Shown one piece after another: positions 21,355 to 30,966 of a DNA stretch of 64,000 bases. The notes below the pieces were generated by a model, which was not told the origin of the DNA, ran no database searches, and saw only the letters and a list, made by a program, of their open reading frames with translations. Every line of letters starts with the position of its first letter. The stretch's first letter is position 1. The stretch comes from Pseudomonas paeninsulae (GTDB lineage Bacteria > Pseudomonadota > Gammaproteobacteria > Pseudomonadales > Pseudomonadaceae): positions 3,274,501 to 3,338,500 of the forward strand of contig NZ_CP141799.1 in NCBI RefSeq assembly GCF_035621475.1. The letters run 5' to 3'. A program made the position numbers and the translations under genes.

Positions 21355-22674
21355 ATGCCCGAAGCCCCTCTCGACCTCCTCCTACTCCCAACCTGGCTGG
21401 TGCCGGTCGAGCCTGCCGGAGTGGTGCTGCACGAGCATGGTCTGGGCATCCGCGACGGCCGCATCGCCCTGATCGCGCCGCGCGCCGAAGCGCTCAAGCA
21501 CCAGGCACTGGAAGTCCGTGAACTGCCCGGCCGACTGCTGACACCAGGACTGGTCAATGCCCATGGCCATGCTGCCATGAGCCTGTTTCGCGGCATGGCC
21601 GATGAACTGCCGCTGAGCAACTGGCTGGAACAGCACATCTGGCCAGCCGAGGCCAAGTGGGTTGATGAGCATTTCGTCCTGGATGGCACCGAACTGGCCA
21701 TCGCCGAACAACTCAAGGGCGGCATCACCTGCTTCTCGGACATGTACTTCTTTCCCGAAGTGGCCAGCGAGATCGTGCACAAGAGCGGCATTCGCGCCCA
21801 GATAACCATTCCGGTACTGGATTTTCCCATTCCCGGCGCCCGCGATGCCGACGAAGCGTTGCGCAAAGGGCTGGCGTTGTTCGACGACCTCAAGCATCAC
21901 CCGCGCCTGAGCGTTGCCTTCGGCCCCCACGCCCCCTATACGGTGAGCGACGACAAGCTGGAGAACATCCGCATACTCGCCGAGGAACTGGATGCCGGCA
22001 TCCATATGCATGTGCATGAAACCGCCTTCGAGGTGCAGCAGAGCCTGCATCTATATGGTGAGCGTCCGCTGGCGCGATTGGCGCGACTCGGCCTGCTTGG
22101 CCCGCGTTTCCAGGCCGTGCACATGACCCAGATCGACGATGACGATCTGGCCCTGCTGGTGGCCAGCAACAGCAGCGTGATCCATTGCCCGGAGTCCAAT
22201 CTCAAGCTGGCCTGCGGCTTCTGTCCGGTAGAAAAGCTCTGGCAGGCCGGGATCAATGTGGCCATCGGCACCGACGGTGCCGCCAGCAACAACGACCTGG
22301 ATCTGCTTGGTGAAACCCGCACGGCCGCCTTGCTGGCCAAAGCCGTCGCAGGCTCGGCCAGCGCCCTGGACGCACATCGAGCGTTGCGCATGGCAACCCT
22401 GAATGGCGCGCGCGCCCTCGGCCTGGATGACCTGATCGGTTCGCTGGAGCCGGGCAAAGCCGCCGACCTGGTGGTATTCAACTTGAACGGCCTGGCCCAG
22501 CAGCCGATCTACGACCCGGTTTCGCAACTGATCTATACCAGCAACCGCGACTGCGTCGAAGATGTCTGGGTCGGCGGCAAGCACCTGCTCGACAGCGGCC
22601 GACTGACTCGCCTGGACGAACAGCGGATCATCGCCAACGCCCGCGCCTGGGGAGCGAAGATCGCCGCCAAGTGA
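21355..22674 (+). CDS. mtaD: 5'-methylthioadenosine deaminase (amidohydrolase)
   Basis: This metal-dependent amidohydrolase of the TRZ/ATZ group has 439 residues. It carries the metal ligands [16 protein letters not shown] and the late [12 protein letters not shown], with [10 protein letters not shown] and [12 protein letters not shown]. The closest known member is P. aeruginosa PA3170, shown to deaminate MTA to methylthioinosine, which feeds the MtnA pathway; P. aeruginosa lacks a classical MTA phosphorylase route. It is divergently arranged with mtnA across a 209-base gap with a TATAAA-like -10 near 21315. S-adenosylhomocysteine deamination is an alternative activity in the family. Confidence 0.9.
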   Translation: MPEAPLDLLLLPTWLVPVEPAGVVLHEHGLGIRDGRIALIAPRAEALKHQALEVRELPGRLLTPGLVNAHGHAAMSLFRGMADELPLSNWLEQHIWPAEAKWVDEHFVLDGTELAIAEQLKGGITCFSDMYFFPEVASEIVHKSGIRAQITIPVLDFPIPGARDADEALRKGLALFDDLKHHPRLSVAFGPHAPYTVSDDKLENIRILAEELDAGIHMHVHETAFEVQQSLHLYGERPLARLARLGLLGPRFQAVHMTQIDDDDLALLVASNSSVIHCPESNLKLACGFCPVEKLWQAGINVAIGTDGAASNNDLDLLGETRTAALLAKAVAGSASALDAHRALRMATLNGARALGLDDLIGSLEPGKAADLVVFNLNGLAQQPIYDPVSQLIYTSNRDCVEDVWVGGKHLLDSGRLTRLDEQRIIANARAWGAKIAAK

Positions 22675-22691
22675 TAGAGCCCATGCATGAC

Positions 22692-22771
22692 CGGCAGGAA
22701 CCAGCTTGCCGTGCCACGGCATCCCGGCGATAGCCGATGATCGCCAACAAGCTGGCGCCTACAGGCTGCGA
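22692..22771. repeat. REP-like extragenic palindrome
   Basis: The mtaD-ubiG gap contains an imperfect palindrome with arms aggaaccagcttgccg and caacaagctggcgcct. This is the 'gtaggagccagcttgctggc' type REP common in Pseudomonas. It may protect the mtaD mRNA 3' end. Confidence 0.6.
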
Positions 22772-22883
22772 CAAACTGACATATATCGGGCGATCAATAG
22801 ACGCCCACTCCAGACTACGAAACTGGCAACATGGATACATTCAGCCCAGGCTTGCCATTTTGCAGCTTCACCCAGGAATATTT

Positions 22884-23582
22884 ATGAGCAACGTCGATCA
22901 CGCCGAAATCGCCAAATTCGAAGCCCTCGCCCACCGCTGGTGGGACCGCGAAAGCGAATTCAAACCCCTGCACGACATCAATCCACTGCGGGTCAACTGG
23001 ATTGAAGAGCGCGTCAGCCTGGCCGGCAAGAAGGTCCTCGACATCGGCTGCGGCGGCGGCATCCTCAGCGAAGCCATGGCCCAGCGTGGCGCCGAGGTAA
23101 CTGGTATCGACATGGGCGAAGCGCCCCTGGCCGTGGCCCAGTTGCACCAACTGGAATCCGGCGTTTCGGTGCAGTACCGGCAGATCACCGCCGAAGACCT
23201 GGCCGCTGAAATGCCCGAGCAGTTCGACGTGGTCACCTGCCTGGAAATGCTCGAACACGTCCCGGATCCGGCCTCAGTGATCCGCGCCTGCCACACCCTG
23301 GTCAAACCCGGCGGCCAGGTGTTCTTCTCCACCATCAACCGCAACCCCAAGGCTTATATGTTCGCGGTGATTGGCGCGGAATACCTGCTGCGCCTGCTGC
23401 CGCGTGGCACCCATGATTTCAAGAAGTTCATCCGGCCCTCGGAACTGGGCGCCTGGAGCCGCGACACCGGCCTGCAAGTCAAAGACATTATCGGCCTGAC
23501 CTACAACCCGCTGACCAAACACTACAAACTGCAAGCGGATGTCGACGTCAACTACATGATCCAGACGCTCAAGGAGGCCTGA
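22884..23582 (+). CDS. ubiG: Ubiquinone biosynthesis O-methyltransferase
   Basis: UbiG carries out both O-methylations in ubiquinone synthesis using SAM. The 232-residue protein has [19 protein letters not shown] at the N-terminus, the SAM motif [16 protein letters not shown], and [16 protein letters not shown]. The start at 22884 ([14 protein letters not shown]) follows CAGGAAT; an earlier ATG at 22737 runs through repeat DNA. Its stop shares a base with the mupP start (TGATG), so the pair is co-translated. Confidence 0.96.
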   Translation: MSNVDHAEIAKFEALAHRWWDRESEFKPLHDINPLRVNWIEERVSLAGKKVLDIGCGGGILSEAMAQRGAEVTGIDMGEAPLAVAQLHQLESGVSVQYRQITAEDLAAEMPEQFDVVTCLEMLEHVPDPASVIRACHTLVKPGGQVFFSTINRNPKAYMFAVIGAEYLLRLLPRGTHDFKKFIRPSELGAWSRDTGLQVKDIIGLTYNPLTKHYKLQADVDVNYMIQTLKEA

Positions 23583-24253
23583 TGCGTTTGCGCGCAGTTC
23601 TTTTCGATATGGATGGCACCCTGCTCGACAGTGCTCCCGACTTCATCGCCATCTGCCAGGCGATGCTCGCCGAGCGCGGCCTCGCGGCCGTGGATGACCA
23701 ACTGATTCGCGATCAGATTTCCGGCGGCGCCCGCGCCATGGTCGCAGCGAGCTTCGCCATGGACCCACTGACCGAGCAGTTCGAGGCCTTGCGCCTGGAG
23801 TTTCTCGAGCGCTATCAGGATCACTGCGCGGTGCTGACCCGCCCTTTCGACGGCATCCATGAACTGCTCGCCGATATCGAGCAGGCCAAGCTGATCTGGG
23901 GCGTGGTAACCAACAAGCCACTGCGCTTCGCCGAACCGATCATGCAGCAACTCGGCCTGGCCGAACGCTCCGCCATCCTGATCTGCCCGGAGCATGTCAC
24001 CCACAGCAAACCCGACCCAGAGCCGATGATTCTGGCCTGCAGCCAGTTGGGCCTGGATCCGGCCAGCGTCCTGTTCGTCGGCGACGACCTGCGCGACATC
24101 GAGTCGGGACGCGCCGCCGGCACCAGAACTGCTGCGGTGACTTATGGCTATATTCACCCGAACGACAACCCGAGAAACTGGGGCGCCGACGTGGTGGTCG
24201 ACCACCCACTGGAACTGCGCACGGTACTCGAACGGGCGCTGTGCCGCTGCTGA
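23582..24253 (+). CDS. mupP: N-acetylmuramic acid 6-phosphate phosphatase
   Basis: MupP is a HAD-family phosphatase in the Pseudomonas cell-wall recycling bypass, dephosphorylating MurNAc-6-P; this route gives intrinsic fosfomycin tolerance. The 223-residue protein has HAD motif [14 protein letters not shown], motif II VVTNKP, motif [11 protein letters not shown] and motif [13 protein letters not shown]. The assignment over phosphoglycolate phosphatase (Gph) rests on its place between ubiG and yciK, as in P. putida and P. aeruginosa. Confidence 0.9.
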   Translation: MRLRAVLFDMDGTLLDSAPDFIAICQAMLAERGLAAVDDQLIRDQISGGARAMVAASFAMDPLTEQFEALRLEFLERYQDHCAVLTRPFDGIHELLADIEQAKLIWGVVTNKPLRFAEPIMQQLGLAERSAILICPEHVTHSKPDPEPMILACSQLGLDPASVLFVGDDLRDIESGRAAGTRTAAVTYGYIHPNDNPRNWGADVVVDHPLELRTVLERALCRC

Positions 24254-24311
24254 GCGGCTACGGCATACAGGTTCTAAGGCCAGGCATTATCGAGTACCGC
24301 TTGCCAGCGCA

Positions 24312-24342
24312 AGGTTGGGCTGCGCCGAGCGAAGCCCAACCT
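24312..24342. repeat. Hairpin between mupP and yciK
   Basis: Perfect 10-base arms aggttgggct and agcccaacct with an 11-base loop. It resembles extragenic repeats rather than a classical terminator because no T-run follows. Confidence 0.5.
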
Positions 24343-24412
24343 GCCCCTATCAATATTCAGCCGCGCAACTTGCCGCTATGGCTGCAGCTTGCCGCTCTCC
24401 GAAGGAGTCCCC

Positions 24413-25153
24413 ATGTTCCAATATTCTGCCCGCCCCGACCTGCTCAAGGATCGGGTGATTCTGGTCACCGGCGCTGGCCGCGGAATTGGCGCCGCCGCCG
24501 CGCAGGACTTTGCCGCCCATGGGGCGACCGTACTGCTGCTGGGCAAGACCGAAGAAAGCCTCAGCAGGGTCTACGACGCCATCGAGGCCGCCGGCCACCC
24601 GCAGCCCGCGGTGATCCCGTTCAACCTGGAAACCGCCCTGCCACACCAGTACGACGAACTGGCAGCGATGATCGAGCGCGAATTCGGCAAACTTGATGGC
24701 CTGCTGCACAACGCCTCGATTGTCGGCCCGCGCACACCGCTGGAGCAGCTCTCCGGCGATAACTTCATGCGCGTGATGCAGGTCAACGTCAATGCCACCT
24801 TCATGCTCACCAGCACCCTGCTGCCGCTGCTGAAACTCTCCAGCGACGCCTCGGTGGTATTCACCTCGAGCAGCGTCGGCCGCAAAGGCCGCGCCTACTG
24901 GGGCGCTTATGCGGTCTCCAAGTTCGCCACCGAGGGCTTGATGCAGGTACTGGCCGATGAAGTCGACGGCGTGGCGCCGGTACGTGCCAACAGCATCAAC
25001 CCAGGCGCCACCCGCACCGATATGCGCGCCCAGGCTTATCCAGGGGAAAACCCGGCCAACAACCCGCTACCCGAGGCAATAATGCCGGTCTATCTGTACC
25101 TGATGGGGCCTGACAGCAGCGGCGTCAATGGCCAGGCATTCGACGCCCAATAA
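24413..25153 (+). CDS. yciK: YciK-type short-chain dehydrogenase
   Basis: The 246-residue oxidoreductase of the SDR superfamily has the nucleotide motif VTGAGRGIGAAAAQ, LHNAS, the catalytic Ser (FTSSSVG) and YAVSK (YxxxK), and the C-terminal NPGATRTDMRA. It matches YciK, whose substrate is not established. The ATG at 24413 follows GAAGGAG. The gene continues the ubiG-mupP-yciK cluster found across Pseudomonas. Confidence 0.9.
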   Translation: MFQYSARPDLLKDRVILVTGAGRGIGAAAAQDFAAHGATVLLLGKTEESLSRVYDAIEAAGHPQPAVIPFNLETALPHQYDELAAMIEREFGKLDGLLHNASIVGPRTPLEQLSGDNFMRVMQVNVNATFMLTSTLLPLLKLSSDASVVFTSSSVGRKGRAYWGAYAVSKFATEGLMQVLADEVDGVAPVRANSINPGATRTDMRAQAYPGENPANNPLPEAIMPVYLYLMGPDSSGVNGQAFDAQ

Positions 25154-25202
25154 CACCAGCAAACAGCGACTGCAGCGGCAGAAAAATGGCATACACCCAC
25201 AA

Positions 25203-25222
25203 ACCGGCAATCGCTTGCCGGT
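25203..25222. repeat. Short hairpin in the yciK-GGDEF gap
   Basis: Eight-base arms accggcaa/ttgccggt with loop tcgc, without a T-run; REP-like. The remainder of the 225-base gap holds the promoter region of the next gene. Confidence 0.4.
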
Positions 25223-25378
25223 CGGCGCGGCAAGCAAACTGCAGATACTGGCCATTTGCCGCGAAAAACCAGCGTAAGTGACTGACTTCAAATAATTTTC
25301 ATATTTTCTGAACCCTCTGGCATGAAATTCGCTCTATAGCCAGTGTTGCCGCATCAATGCGCTAGAGGTTCAGCATTT

Positions 25379-26305
25379 ATGGTTACTCCCAGTCAGACCA
25401 ACACCATCGATTTCGATACGGCAAAGCTTCAGCGCCTGGGCTTTTCCGGCAATCGCGCGCCGTCCCTGCGCCCGATCAGCCTGGCGCAACTGCGTCAGCA
25501 ACTCAGCATGCAACTGCAGACCAGCCTGGATGTCGAGCGCATCCTCAAACTGTTCTTTACTGCCGTGCAAAGCCTGGTGCCGCTCAATGCCCTGACCTAT
25601 CAACAACCAACCGCCGACCTGCGCCTGGAGCTCGGCGAACGCGCCAGCCACTCGGCCGGTTACCGGCTGAGCCATGAGGGCGAATACCTCGGCGAGTTGG
25701 TTTTCCGCCGCCAACAGCGCTTCAGCGACGCGGAACTCAGCCAACTGGAGTCCCTGCTGGCCAGCTTGCTGTTCCCGCTGCGCAATGCCCTGCTATACCG
25801 TGCGGCAGTCCAGAGTGCACTGCGTGACCCGCTGACCAACACCGGCAACCGCATTGCCATGGATCAGATTCTGCTGCGTGAAATCGATCTGTCGCGACGC
25901 AATCTGCAACCACTCTCGCTGCTGATGCTCGACCTCGACCATTTCAAGCAGGTCAACGACAACCACGGCCATAGCATCGGCGACAGGGTATTGATCGACG
26001 TTGCCGCCACCCTGAAAAGCCAGCTACGCAACATCGACATGGTGTTTCGTTACGGCGGCGAAGAGTTTCTCGTACTGCTCTCGGGAACCTGCCGCGAAGC
26101 CGCCGCCATGGTCGGCGAGCGCCTACGGCATGCCGTGCAAGAGCTGCAATGTCTGGCCCAAGGCCGTCCGATCGAGGTGTCCATCAGCCTCGGCTGCGCG
26201 AGCCTGCTGGCGGGCGAGTCAGCAGAAAGCCTGCTGCAGCGCGCCGATAGCGCACTCTATGTAGCCAAGCGCGATGGACGTAATCGTCTGAGCATGGCTG
26301 GCTAA
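25379..26305 (+). CDS. Diguanylate cyclase (GGDEF)
   Basis: The 308-residue protein has a poorly conserved N-terminal sensory region (about 25-140, probably a GAF-like fold, no membrane segments) and a C-terminal GGDEF domain (about 150-308). The active site is GGEEF in VFRYGGEEFLVLL, and the RxxD inhibitory site (RNID) lies five residues before it, so product feedback by c-di-GMP is expected. DHFKQVNDNHGHSIGD binds the metal. The start at 25379 (MVTPSQTNTIDFDTAKLQ) matches the P. aeruginosa PA3177 neighbourhood; a longer frame from 25343 is less likely. Substrate signal unknown. Confidence 0.88.
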   Translation: MVTPSQTNTIDFDTAKLQRLGFSGNRAPSLRPISLAQLRQQLSMQLQTSLDVERILKLFFTAVQSLVPLNALTYQQPTADLRLELGERASHSAGYRLSHEGEYLGELVFRRQQRFSDAELSQLESLLASLLFPLRNALLYRAAVQSALRDPLTNTGNRIAMDQILLREIDLSRRNLQPLSLLMLDLDHFKQVNDNHGHSIGDRVLIDVAATLKSQLRNIDMVFRYGGEEFLVLLSGTCREAAAMVGERLRHAVQELQCLAQGRPIEVSISLGCASLLAGESAESLLQRADSALYVAKRDGRNRLSMAG

Positions 26306-26316
26306 AAACAGTGCAC

Positions 26317-26346
26317 AAAAAAAGGACTCAATCGAGTCCTTTTTTT
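26317..26346. terminator. Bidirectional terminator between GGDEF gene and rluB
   Basis: Arms aaaaaaaggactc and gagtccttttttt with a 4-base loop: a 13-bp stem giving T-runs on both strands between convergent genes. Confidence 0.92.
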
Positions 26347-26373
26347 ACGATCCCAGGATCGCGCTACCCCAGC

Positions 26374-27645
26374 CTACTGCGGCTTGCGCGGGCCACGGCC
26401 AAAGCCTGGGCGCTGCCCTTCGCCCGCGGACGGGGTGCGGCGCTTGGCTGGCGCGGCCGGCTTGCGCCCAGGGCGCTCGCTCAGCTCGACGCCCGGACGC
26501 ATAGGCTTGGGCTTGTTCGGACTCTTCTTGTTGACATCCCGCGGCCGCTCGGCAACTGGCGTCCCTTTGCTCGGAGCAGGACGACCCTGATCCGTACGGC
26601 CCTTGTCTGCGCGCGGCGTACGCACAGCACCACCGTCACTGCGCGGAGTACGCACTACACGTTCACCGCCTTCGCCGCGCGGGGTACGCTCTGCACGCTC
26701 ACCACCCTCGCTGCGCGGAGTACGCCCGGAACCCGAACGATCAGCGGCAACAGGGCTGCCATGGGATGGGCGCAGAGTCCGCTGCGGACGTTCGCCGCGA
26801 CCAACCGGCTTGGCCGACTTGCGCTGCAGACGCTCGAGCTTGTCGCGGGTTTTTTCTTTCATGTCCGGCAAGGCGACCGACTTGAGGCCAACTTCCTCGC
26901 TGAGAATATCCACTTCGCGCTGGCTCATTTCACGCCAGCGACCCATGGTCAGATCCGAGGTGATAAATACCGGACCGAAACGCACGCGCTTCAAGCGGCT
27001 GACTACCAAGCCCTGGGACTCCCACAGACGGCGCACTTCGCGGTTACGCCCTTCCATCACCACGCAGTGGTACCAGTGGTTGAAGCCCACACCGCCCGGC
27101 GCCACCTTGATATCGGTGAACTTGGCCGGACCGTCTTCGAGCATCACCCCGGCTTTCAGCCGCTCGATCATTTCATCGTCGACTTCACCGCGCACGCGCA
27201 CCGCGTACTCGCGGTCCATCTGGTAGGACGGATGCATCAAGCGGTTGGCCAGCTCTCCGTCGGTGGTGAACATCAGCAAGCCGGTGGTATTGATGTCGAG
27301 ACGACCAATATTAATCCAGCGACCTTCTTTCGGCCGCGGCAGACGGTCGAACACGGTCGGACGCCCTTCGGGGTCGTCGCGGGTGCAGATCTCACCTTCG
27401 GGCTTGTTATAGAGGATCACGCGGCGCACGCTTTCGGCGGCTTCTTCGCGCTTGATCAAGCGGCCATCGATGGCGATGGCATCGTGCAGGTCGACACGCT
27501 GACCGAGACCCGCGACCGCACCATTGACCTTGACCCGGCCGGCGCTGATCCAGCCTTCGATTTCGCGGCGTGAAGCCAGGCCTATGCGCGCCATGACTTT
27601 CTGCAGTTTTTCGCCGGCTGGACTGTATTCTTCGGATTCACTCAT
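26374..27645 (-). CDS. rluB: 23S rRNA pseudouridine synthase B
   Basis: RluB makes pseudouridine 2605 of 23S rRNA. The protein has an S4 RNA-binding domain (about 12-60: QKVMARIGLASRREIEGWI) and a catalytic domain with GRLDINTTGLLMFTTDGELANRL (Asp117). Beyond about residue 270 it carries a ~150-residue basic, low-complexity tail rich in Arg, Gly, Pro and Lys, with degenerate repeats of the type RTPRSEGGER. The start at 27645 (MSESEEYSPAGEKL) follows GGGAGG; the upstream ATG at 27723 is unlikely. The tail is longer than in E. coli RluB and may bind RNA non-specifically. It lies downstream of scpAB, as in many proteobacteria. Confidence 0.94.
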   Translation of the reverse strand: MSESEEYSPAGEKLQKVMARIGLASRREIEGWISAGRVKVNGAVAGLGQRVDLHDAIAIDGRLIKREEAAESVRRVILYNKPEGEICTRDDPEGRPTVFDRLPRPKEGRWINIGRLDINTTGLLMFTTDGELANRLMHPSYQMDREYAVRVRGEVDDEMIERLKAGVMLEDGPAKFTDIKVAPGGVGFNHWYHCVVMEGRNREVRRLWESQGLVVSRLKRVRFGPVFITSDLTMGRWREMSQREVDILSEEVGLKSVALPDMKEKTRDKLERLQRKSAKPVGRGERPQRTLRPSHGSPVAADRSGSGRTPRSEGGERAERTPRGEGGERVVRTPRSDGGAVRTPRADKGRTDQGRPAPSKGTPVAERPRDVNKKSPNKPKPMRPGVELSERPGRKPAAPAKRRTPSAGEGQRPGFGRGPRKPQ

Positions 27646-27861
27646 CTGGGCACCTCCCGGTGTATCTCTAGTGATGGACGACAGCAAGTCGTCGAAAGGG
27701 CGCGGATCATACGCGAAACGCACAGCGTGCGCACCGTTTGAGACTAGCCGGCAGACGAGCAGTCATCGGTCTTTTCGACAGTCGGCACCCCAGCGATCCG
27801 CTACACATGCGCCGTTATCCGTAGCCCGGATGCATCCTGAGCAAGACCTGGCTAGAGCAAA

Positions 27862-27883
27862 CCGGCTGCAGAACCGCAGCCGG
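27862..27883 (-). terminator. Hairpin after scpB
   Basis: Eight-base arms ccggctgc/gcagccgg with a 6-base loop, 23 bases beyond the scpB stop. No T-run; possibly a weak terminator or stability element. Confidence 0.4.
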
Positions 27884-27905
27884 CCAGGGTCAATGCCGCC
27901 CATGT

Positions 27906-28706
27906 TCAGTGACCCGGCGGCTCCTGCTCATCGGTGGTCTCCGTCAGCTCCTCGCCTTCGACCTCGTCCACCGCCGGCGCGGAAAAATCATCGAAATCGG
28001 TCTTCAAGCCCTGCTCCATGGAGTCCAGTTCGGCCAGCAGGCTGCTGAAGCTGGTTTCCTCGCTTGCCTCCACCACCGGCTCATCGGCGAGCGCCAGGTC
28101 GGCGCGGGCCTGCAGGCTTTGCGGCGCAGCGAGGTCGTCATCGAAGGCCAGCAACGGCTCGGGCTCCAGCTCACGCAGTGCCGCCAACGGCGGTAGCTGG
28201 TCGAGACTCTGCAGATTGAAGTGATCGAGAAACGCCTTGGTGGTCGCCAGCATCGCCGGCTTGCCCGGCACGTCGCGGTAACCGACCACGCGGATCCACT
28301 CGCGCTCCAGCAAGGTTTTGACGATATGGCTGTTGACCGCCACGCCGCGAATATCCTCGATCTCGCCGCGGGTAATCGGCTGCCGGTAGGCAATCAGCGC
28401 CAGGGTCTCGAGCATGGCCCGCGAATAACGCTGTGGCCGCTCTTCCCACAAACGGCCGACCCAGGGTGCGTAGATCTCGCGTACTTGCAGGCGGTAACCG
28501 GAAGCCACCTCGACCAACTCGAAGGCTCGCCCTTCGCAGGACTGGCGCAGCCGCTCCAGGGCTTTTTTGAACACCGCCGGTTCGGGGCGCTCCACTTCCT
28601 CGAACAGCTCGAACAGACGCTCCAACGATTGCGGCTTGCCGGAGGCGAACAAGAAGGCTTCCAGCAGGCTGGCCAGTTCGCGGGGATTGCTCAGGTTCAT
28701 GGTCAT
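27906..28706 (-). CDS. scpB: Segregation and condensation protein B
   Basis: ScpB is a winged-helix partner of ScpA that bridges SMC heads in chromosome condensation. The 266-residue protein has the family core LLEAFLFASGKPQS, YRLQVREIYAPWV, RAMLETLALIAYRQPITRGEIEDIRGVAVNS and YRDVPGKPAMLATTKAFLDHFNL. After about residue 185 it has an acidic, probably disordered extension typical of Pseudomonas. Its start overlaps the scpA stop as ATGA; an internal ATG at 28700 is possible. Confidence 0.95.
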   Translation of the reverse strand: MTMNLSNPRELASLLEAFLFASGKPQSLERLFELFEEVERPEPAVFKKALERLRQSCEGRAFELVEVASGYRLQVREIYAPWVGRLWEERPQRYSRAMLETLALIAYRQPITRGEIEDIRGVAVNSHIVKTLLEREWIRVVGYRDVPGKPAMLATTKAFLDHFNLQSLDQLPPLAALRELEPEPLLAFDDDLAAPQSLQARADLALADEPVVEASEETSFSSLLAELDSMEQGLKTDFDDFSAPAVDEVEGEELTETTDEQEPPGH

Positions 28707-29530
28707 TCAGCTCGCGCGCGCACGTGGATGGGGCCAAAGGCTTCATTCTGCACCAGCTCGACCAACGATTCCTTGATCAGCTCGAGCACCGCCATAAAAG
28801 TCACCACCACGCCCAGACGCCCCTCCTCAGCCGTGAAGAGCTCGACAAAAGGCACGAAAGCGCCGCCCTTGAGACGCTCCAGCACTTCGCTCATGCGCTC
28901 GCGAGTCGACAGCGTCTCACGACTGACCTGGTGACTTTCGAACATATCGGCGCGGCGCAACACCTGCGCCATCGACAGCAACAGCTCCTCCAGATTGACC
29001 TCCGGCAGTAGCTTGCGCGCTTGAGCCAGCGGCGCATCCAGGCGCGGCACCGTCAGGTCGCGGCCGACCCGCGGCAGCATATCGAGGCCTTCGGCAGCGG
29101 CTTTGTAGCGCTCGTATTCCTGCAGGCGACGAATCAGCTCGGCGCGCGGATCGTCTTCTTCCTCTGGCGCCTCGCTCGAACGCGGCAGCAGCATGCGCGA
29201 CTTGATCTCGGCGAGCATCGCCGCCATCACCAGGTACTCGGCGGCCAGCTCTAGGCGCACCGACTGCATCAACTCGACATAGCCCATGTACTGGCGGGTG
29301 ATTTCCGCCACGGGAATGTCCAGCACATCGATATTCTGTTTGCGGATCAGGTAGAGCAGCAGGTCCAGGGGGCCTTCGAAGGCTTCGAGAAATACCTCCA
29401 GGGCATCCGGCGGGATATACAGATCCAGCGGCATCTCGGTCACCGCCCGGCCGTATACCAAAGCGAACGGCAGCTCTTGCTGGGCGCCCGCTTGACTGTC
29501 GGCGGGCTGTTCAGGTGACTGGCTGTGCAT
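28703..29530 (-). CDS. scpA: Segregation and condensation protein A
   Basis: ScpA is the kleisin of the SMC-ScpAB complex. The 275-residue product contains the N-terminal SMC-neck helix block LEVFLEAFEGPLDLLLYLIRKQNIDVLDIPVAEITRQYMGY, and AAEYLVMAAMLAEIKSRMLLPR. The C-terminal winged helix (VVVTFMAVLELIKESLVEL) binds the SMC cap. The first ~30 residues are poorly conserved, so a later start is possible. It overlaps scpB by four bases and follows trpS by 21 bases, so trpS-scpA-scpB is probably one operon. Confidence 0.94.
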   Translation of the reverse strand: MHSQSPEQPADSQAGAQQELPFALVYGRAVTEMPLDLYIPPDALEVFLEAFEGPLDLLLYLIRKQNIDVLDIPVAEITRQYMGYVELMQSVRLELAAEYLVMAAMLAEIKSRMLLPRSSEAPEEEDDPRAELIRRLQEYERYKAAAEGLDMLPRVGRDLTVPRLDAPLAQARKLLPEVNLEELLLSMAQVLRRADMFESHQVSRETLSTRERMSEVLERLKGGAFVPFVELFTAEEGRLGVVVTFMAVLELIKESLVELVQNEAFGPIHVRARAE

Positions 29531-29551
29531 ATTGATTTATCGAATTCCTGC

Positions 29552-30766
29552 TCAGCGGTAATTCAAACCCAAGGCCAGGCGCACCTCGGTCAGGGTTTCC
29601 CGTGCTTCATTGCGCGCACGCTCGGCGCCCTCGGCGAGGATATTGCGCAGCAACTCGGGGTTGTCCTGGTAATCGGCGGCACGCGCCTGCAAGGGTTGCA
29701 GCTCTTTCTGCACGGCCTCGATCAATGGTCCCTTGCAGTCCAGACAACCGATGCCGGCACTCTTGCAGCCTTGCTGCAGTGCAGCACGCGTCTCTTCACT
29801 GGTGTAAATCTCGTGCAGCGGCCAAACCGGGCAATGAGCAGGATTACCTGGATCGTCCCGGTGCACCCGCGCCGGATCAGTGGGCATGCGCCTGATTTTC
29901 TCTTCGACTTCGGCACTGCTGTCACGCAGAAAAATTGCATTGCCGCTGGACGTGGACATTTTCCCGCCATCCAGCCCCGGCAACGTTGGCGCACCGCTGA
30001 GCAAGGGGCGCGGCTCGGGCAGCAACACCTTGCCGCCACCTTCCAGGTAACCGAACAGCCGCTCCTTGTCGCCGATGGTGACGCTCTGTTGCTCTTTAAG
30101 CAACGCCTTGGCGGTTTCCAGGGCCTCGACGTCACCCTGCTGCTGGTACGCCTTGCGCAAATTGTTGTAGAGCGTGGCGGTTTTCTTGCCGAGCTTGCGG
30201 ATTGCCGCCTCGGCTTTCAGCTCGAAGCCCGGCTCACGGCCATAGAGATGATTGAAACGGCGAGCCACTTCGCGGGCGAACTCGATATGCGCTAATTGAT
30301 CGGCGCCAACCGGCACCACCCCCGCTCGGTACAGCAGGATATCCGCCGCCTGCAGCAACGGATAACCCAGAAAACCATAGGTGGCGAGTTCCCTGCCCTG
30401 CAGCCGGTCTTGCCGCTCCTTGTAGGACGGCACCCGCTCCAGCCAGCTAAGCGGGGTGATCATCGACAGCAGTAGATGCAGTTCGGCGTGCTCCGGCACT
30501 TGCGACTGGATGAACAAGGTCGCAGAACTGGGGCTGACCCCAGCGGCCAGCCAATCCACCGCCATGTCCATGACATGCTGGGAGATCGGCCCGACACCCT
30601 GGTAGTTGGTCGTCAGTGCGTGCCAGTCGACGATGCAGAAAAAGCATTCGTATTCGTGCTGCAACTTGATCCAGCTTTTCAGCACGCCATGATAATGACC
30701 AAGGTGCAAACGGCCACTGGGACGCATGCCGGACAGCACGCGGCGTTCGGAATCAACAAGGCTCAA
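29552..30766 (-). CDS. trpS: Tryptophanyl-tRNA synthetase, long type with Cys motif
   Basis: A class Ic synthetase of 404 residues, longer than the ~330-residue E. coli enzyme. The HIGH-type motif is HLGH (21-24) and the KMSKS-type is KMSTS. A ~60-residue insertion (ETAKALLKEQQ, TIGDKERLFGYLEGGG) precedes KMSTS. The C-terminal half carries four cysteines in the order C-x21-C-x6-C-x2-C (CPVWPLHEIY, then CKSAGIGCLDCKG). The Thermotoga TrpRS uses nearly the same spacing to hold a [4Fe-4S] cluster near the anticodon site. Fe-S binding here is inferred. Confidence 0.93.
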   Translation of the reverse strand: MSLVDSERRVLSGMRPSGRLHLGHYHGVLKSWIKLQHEYECFFCIVDWHALTTNYQGVGPISQHVMDMAVDWLAAGVSPSSATLFIQSQVPEHAELHLLLSMITPLSWLERVPSYKERQDRLQGRELATYGFLGYPLLQAADILLYRAGVVPVGADQLAHIEFAREVARRFNHLYGREPGFELKAEAAIRKLGKKTATLYNNLRKAYQQQGDVEALETAKALLKEQQSVTIGDKERLFGYLEGGGKVLLPEPRPLLSGAPTLPGLDGGKMSTSSGNAIFLRDSSAEVEEKIRRMPTDPARVHRDDPGNPAHCPVWPLHEIYTSEETRAALQQGCKSAGIGCLDCKGPLIEAVQKELQPLQARAADYQDNPELLRNILAEGAERARNEARETLTEVRLALGLNYR

Positions 30767-30966
30767 ACCAGGTTACCTGAGCGAATCAACAAGACGCGAA
30801 GTATAACGAGACCAGAAGCTGCCGCGGAAAAAACGACCACGGAACCGTTCAGGCTCACGGCCAGTCTTAATCAATGAAGCCGCCCAGAAAAATCGACGGC
30901 AGAATCGTGCGCCAACAGCAGTGCAAGGTTTGACGCGAATCCCGACCACTCGTCGAGGGTCACAGC

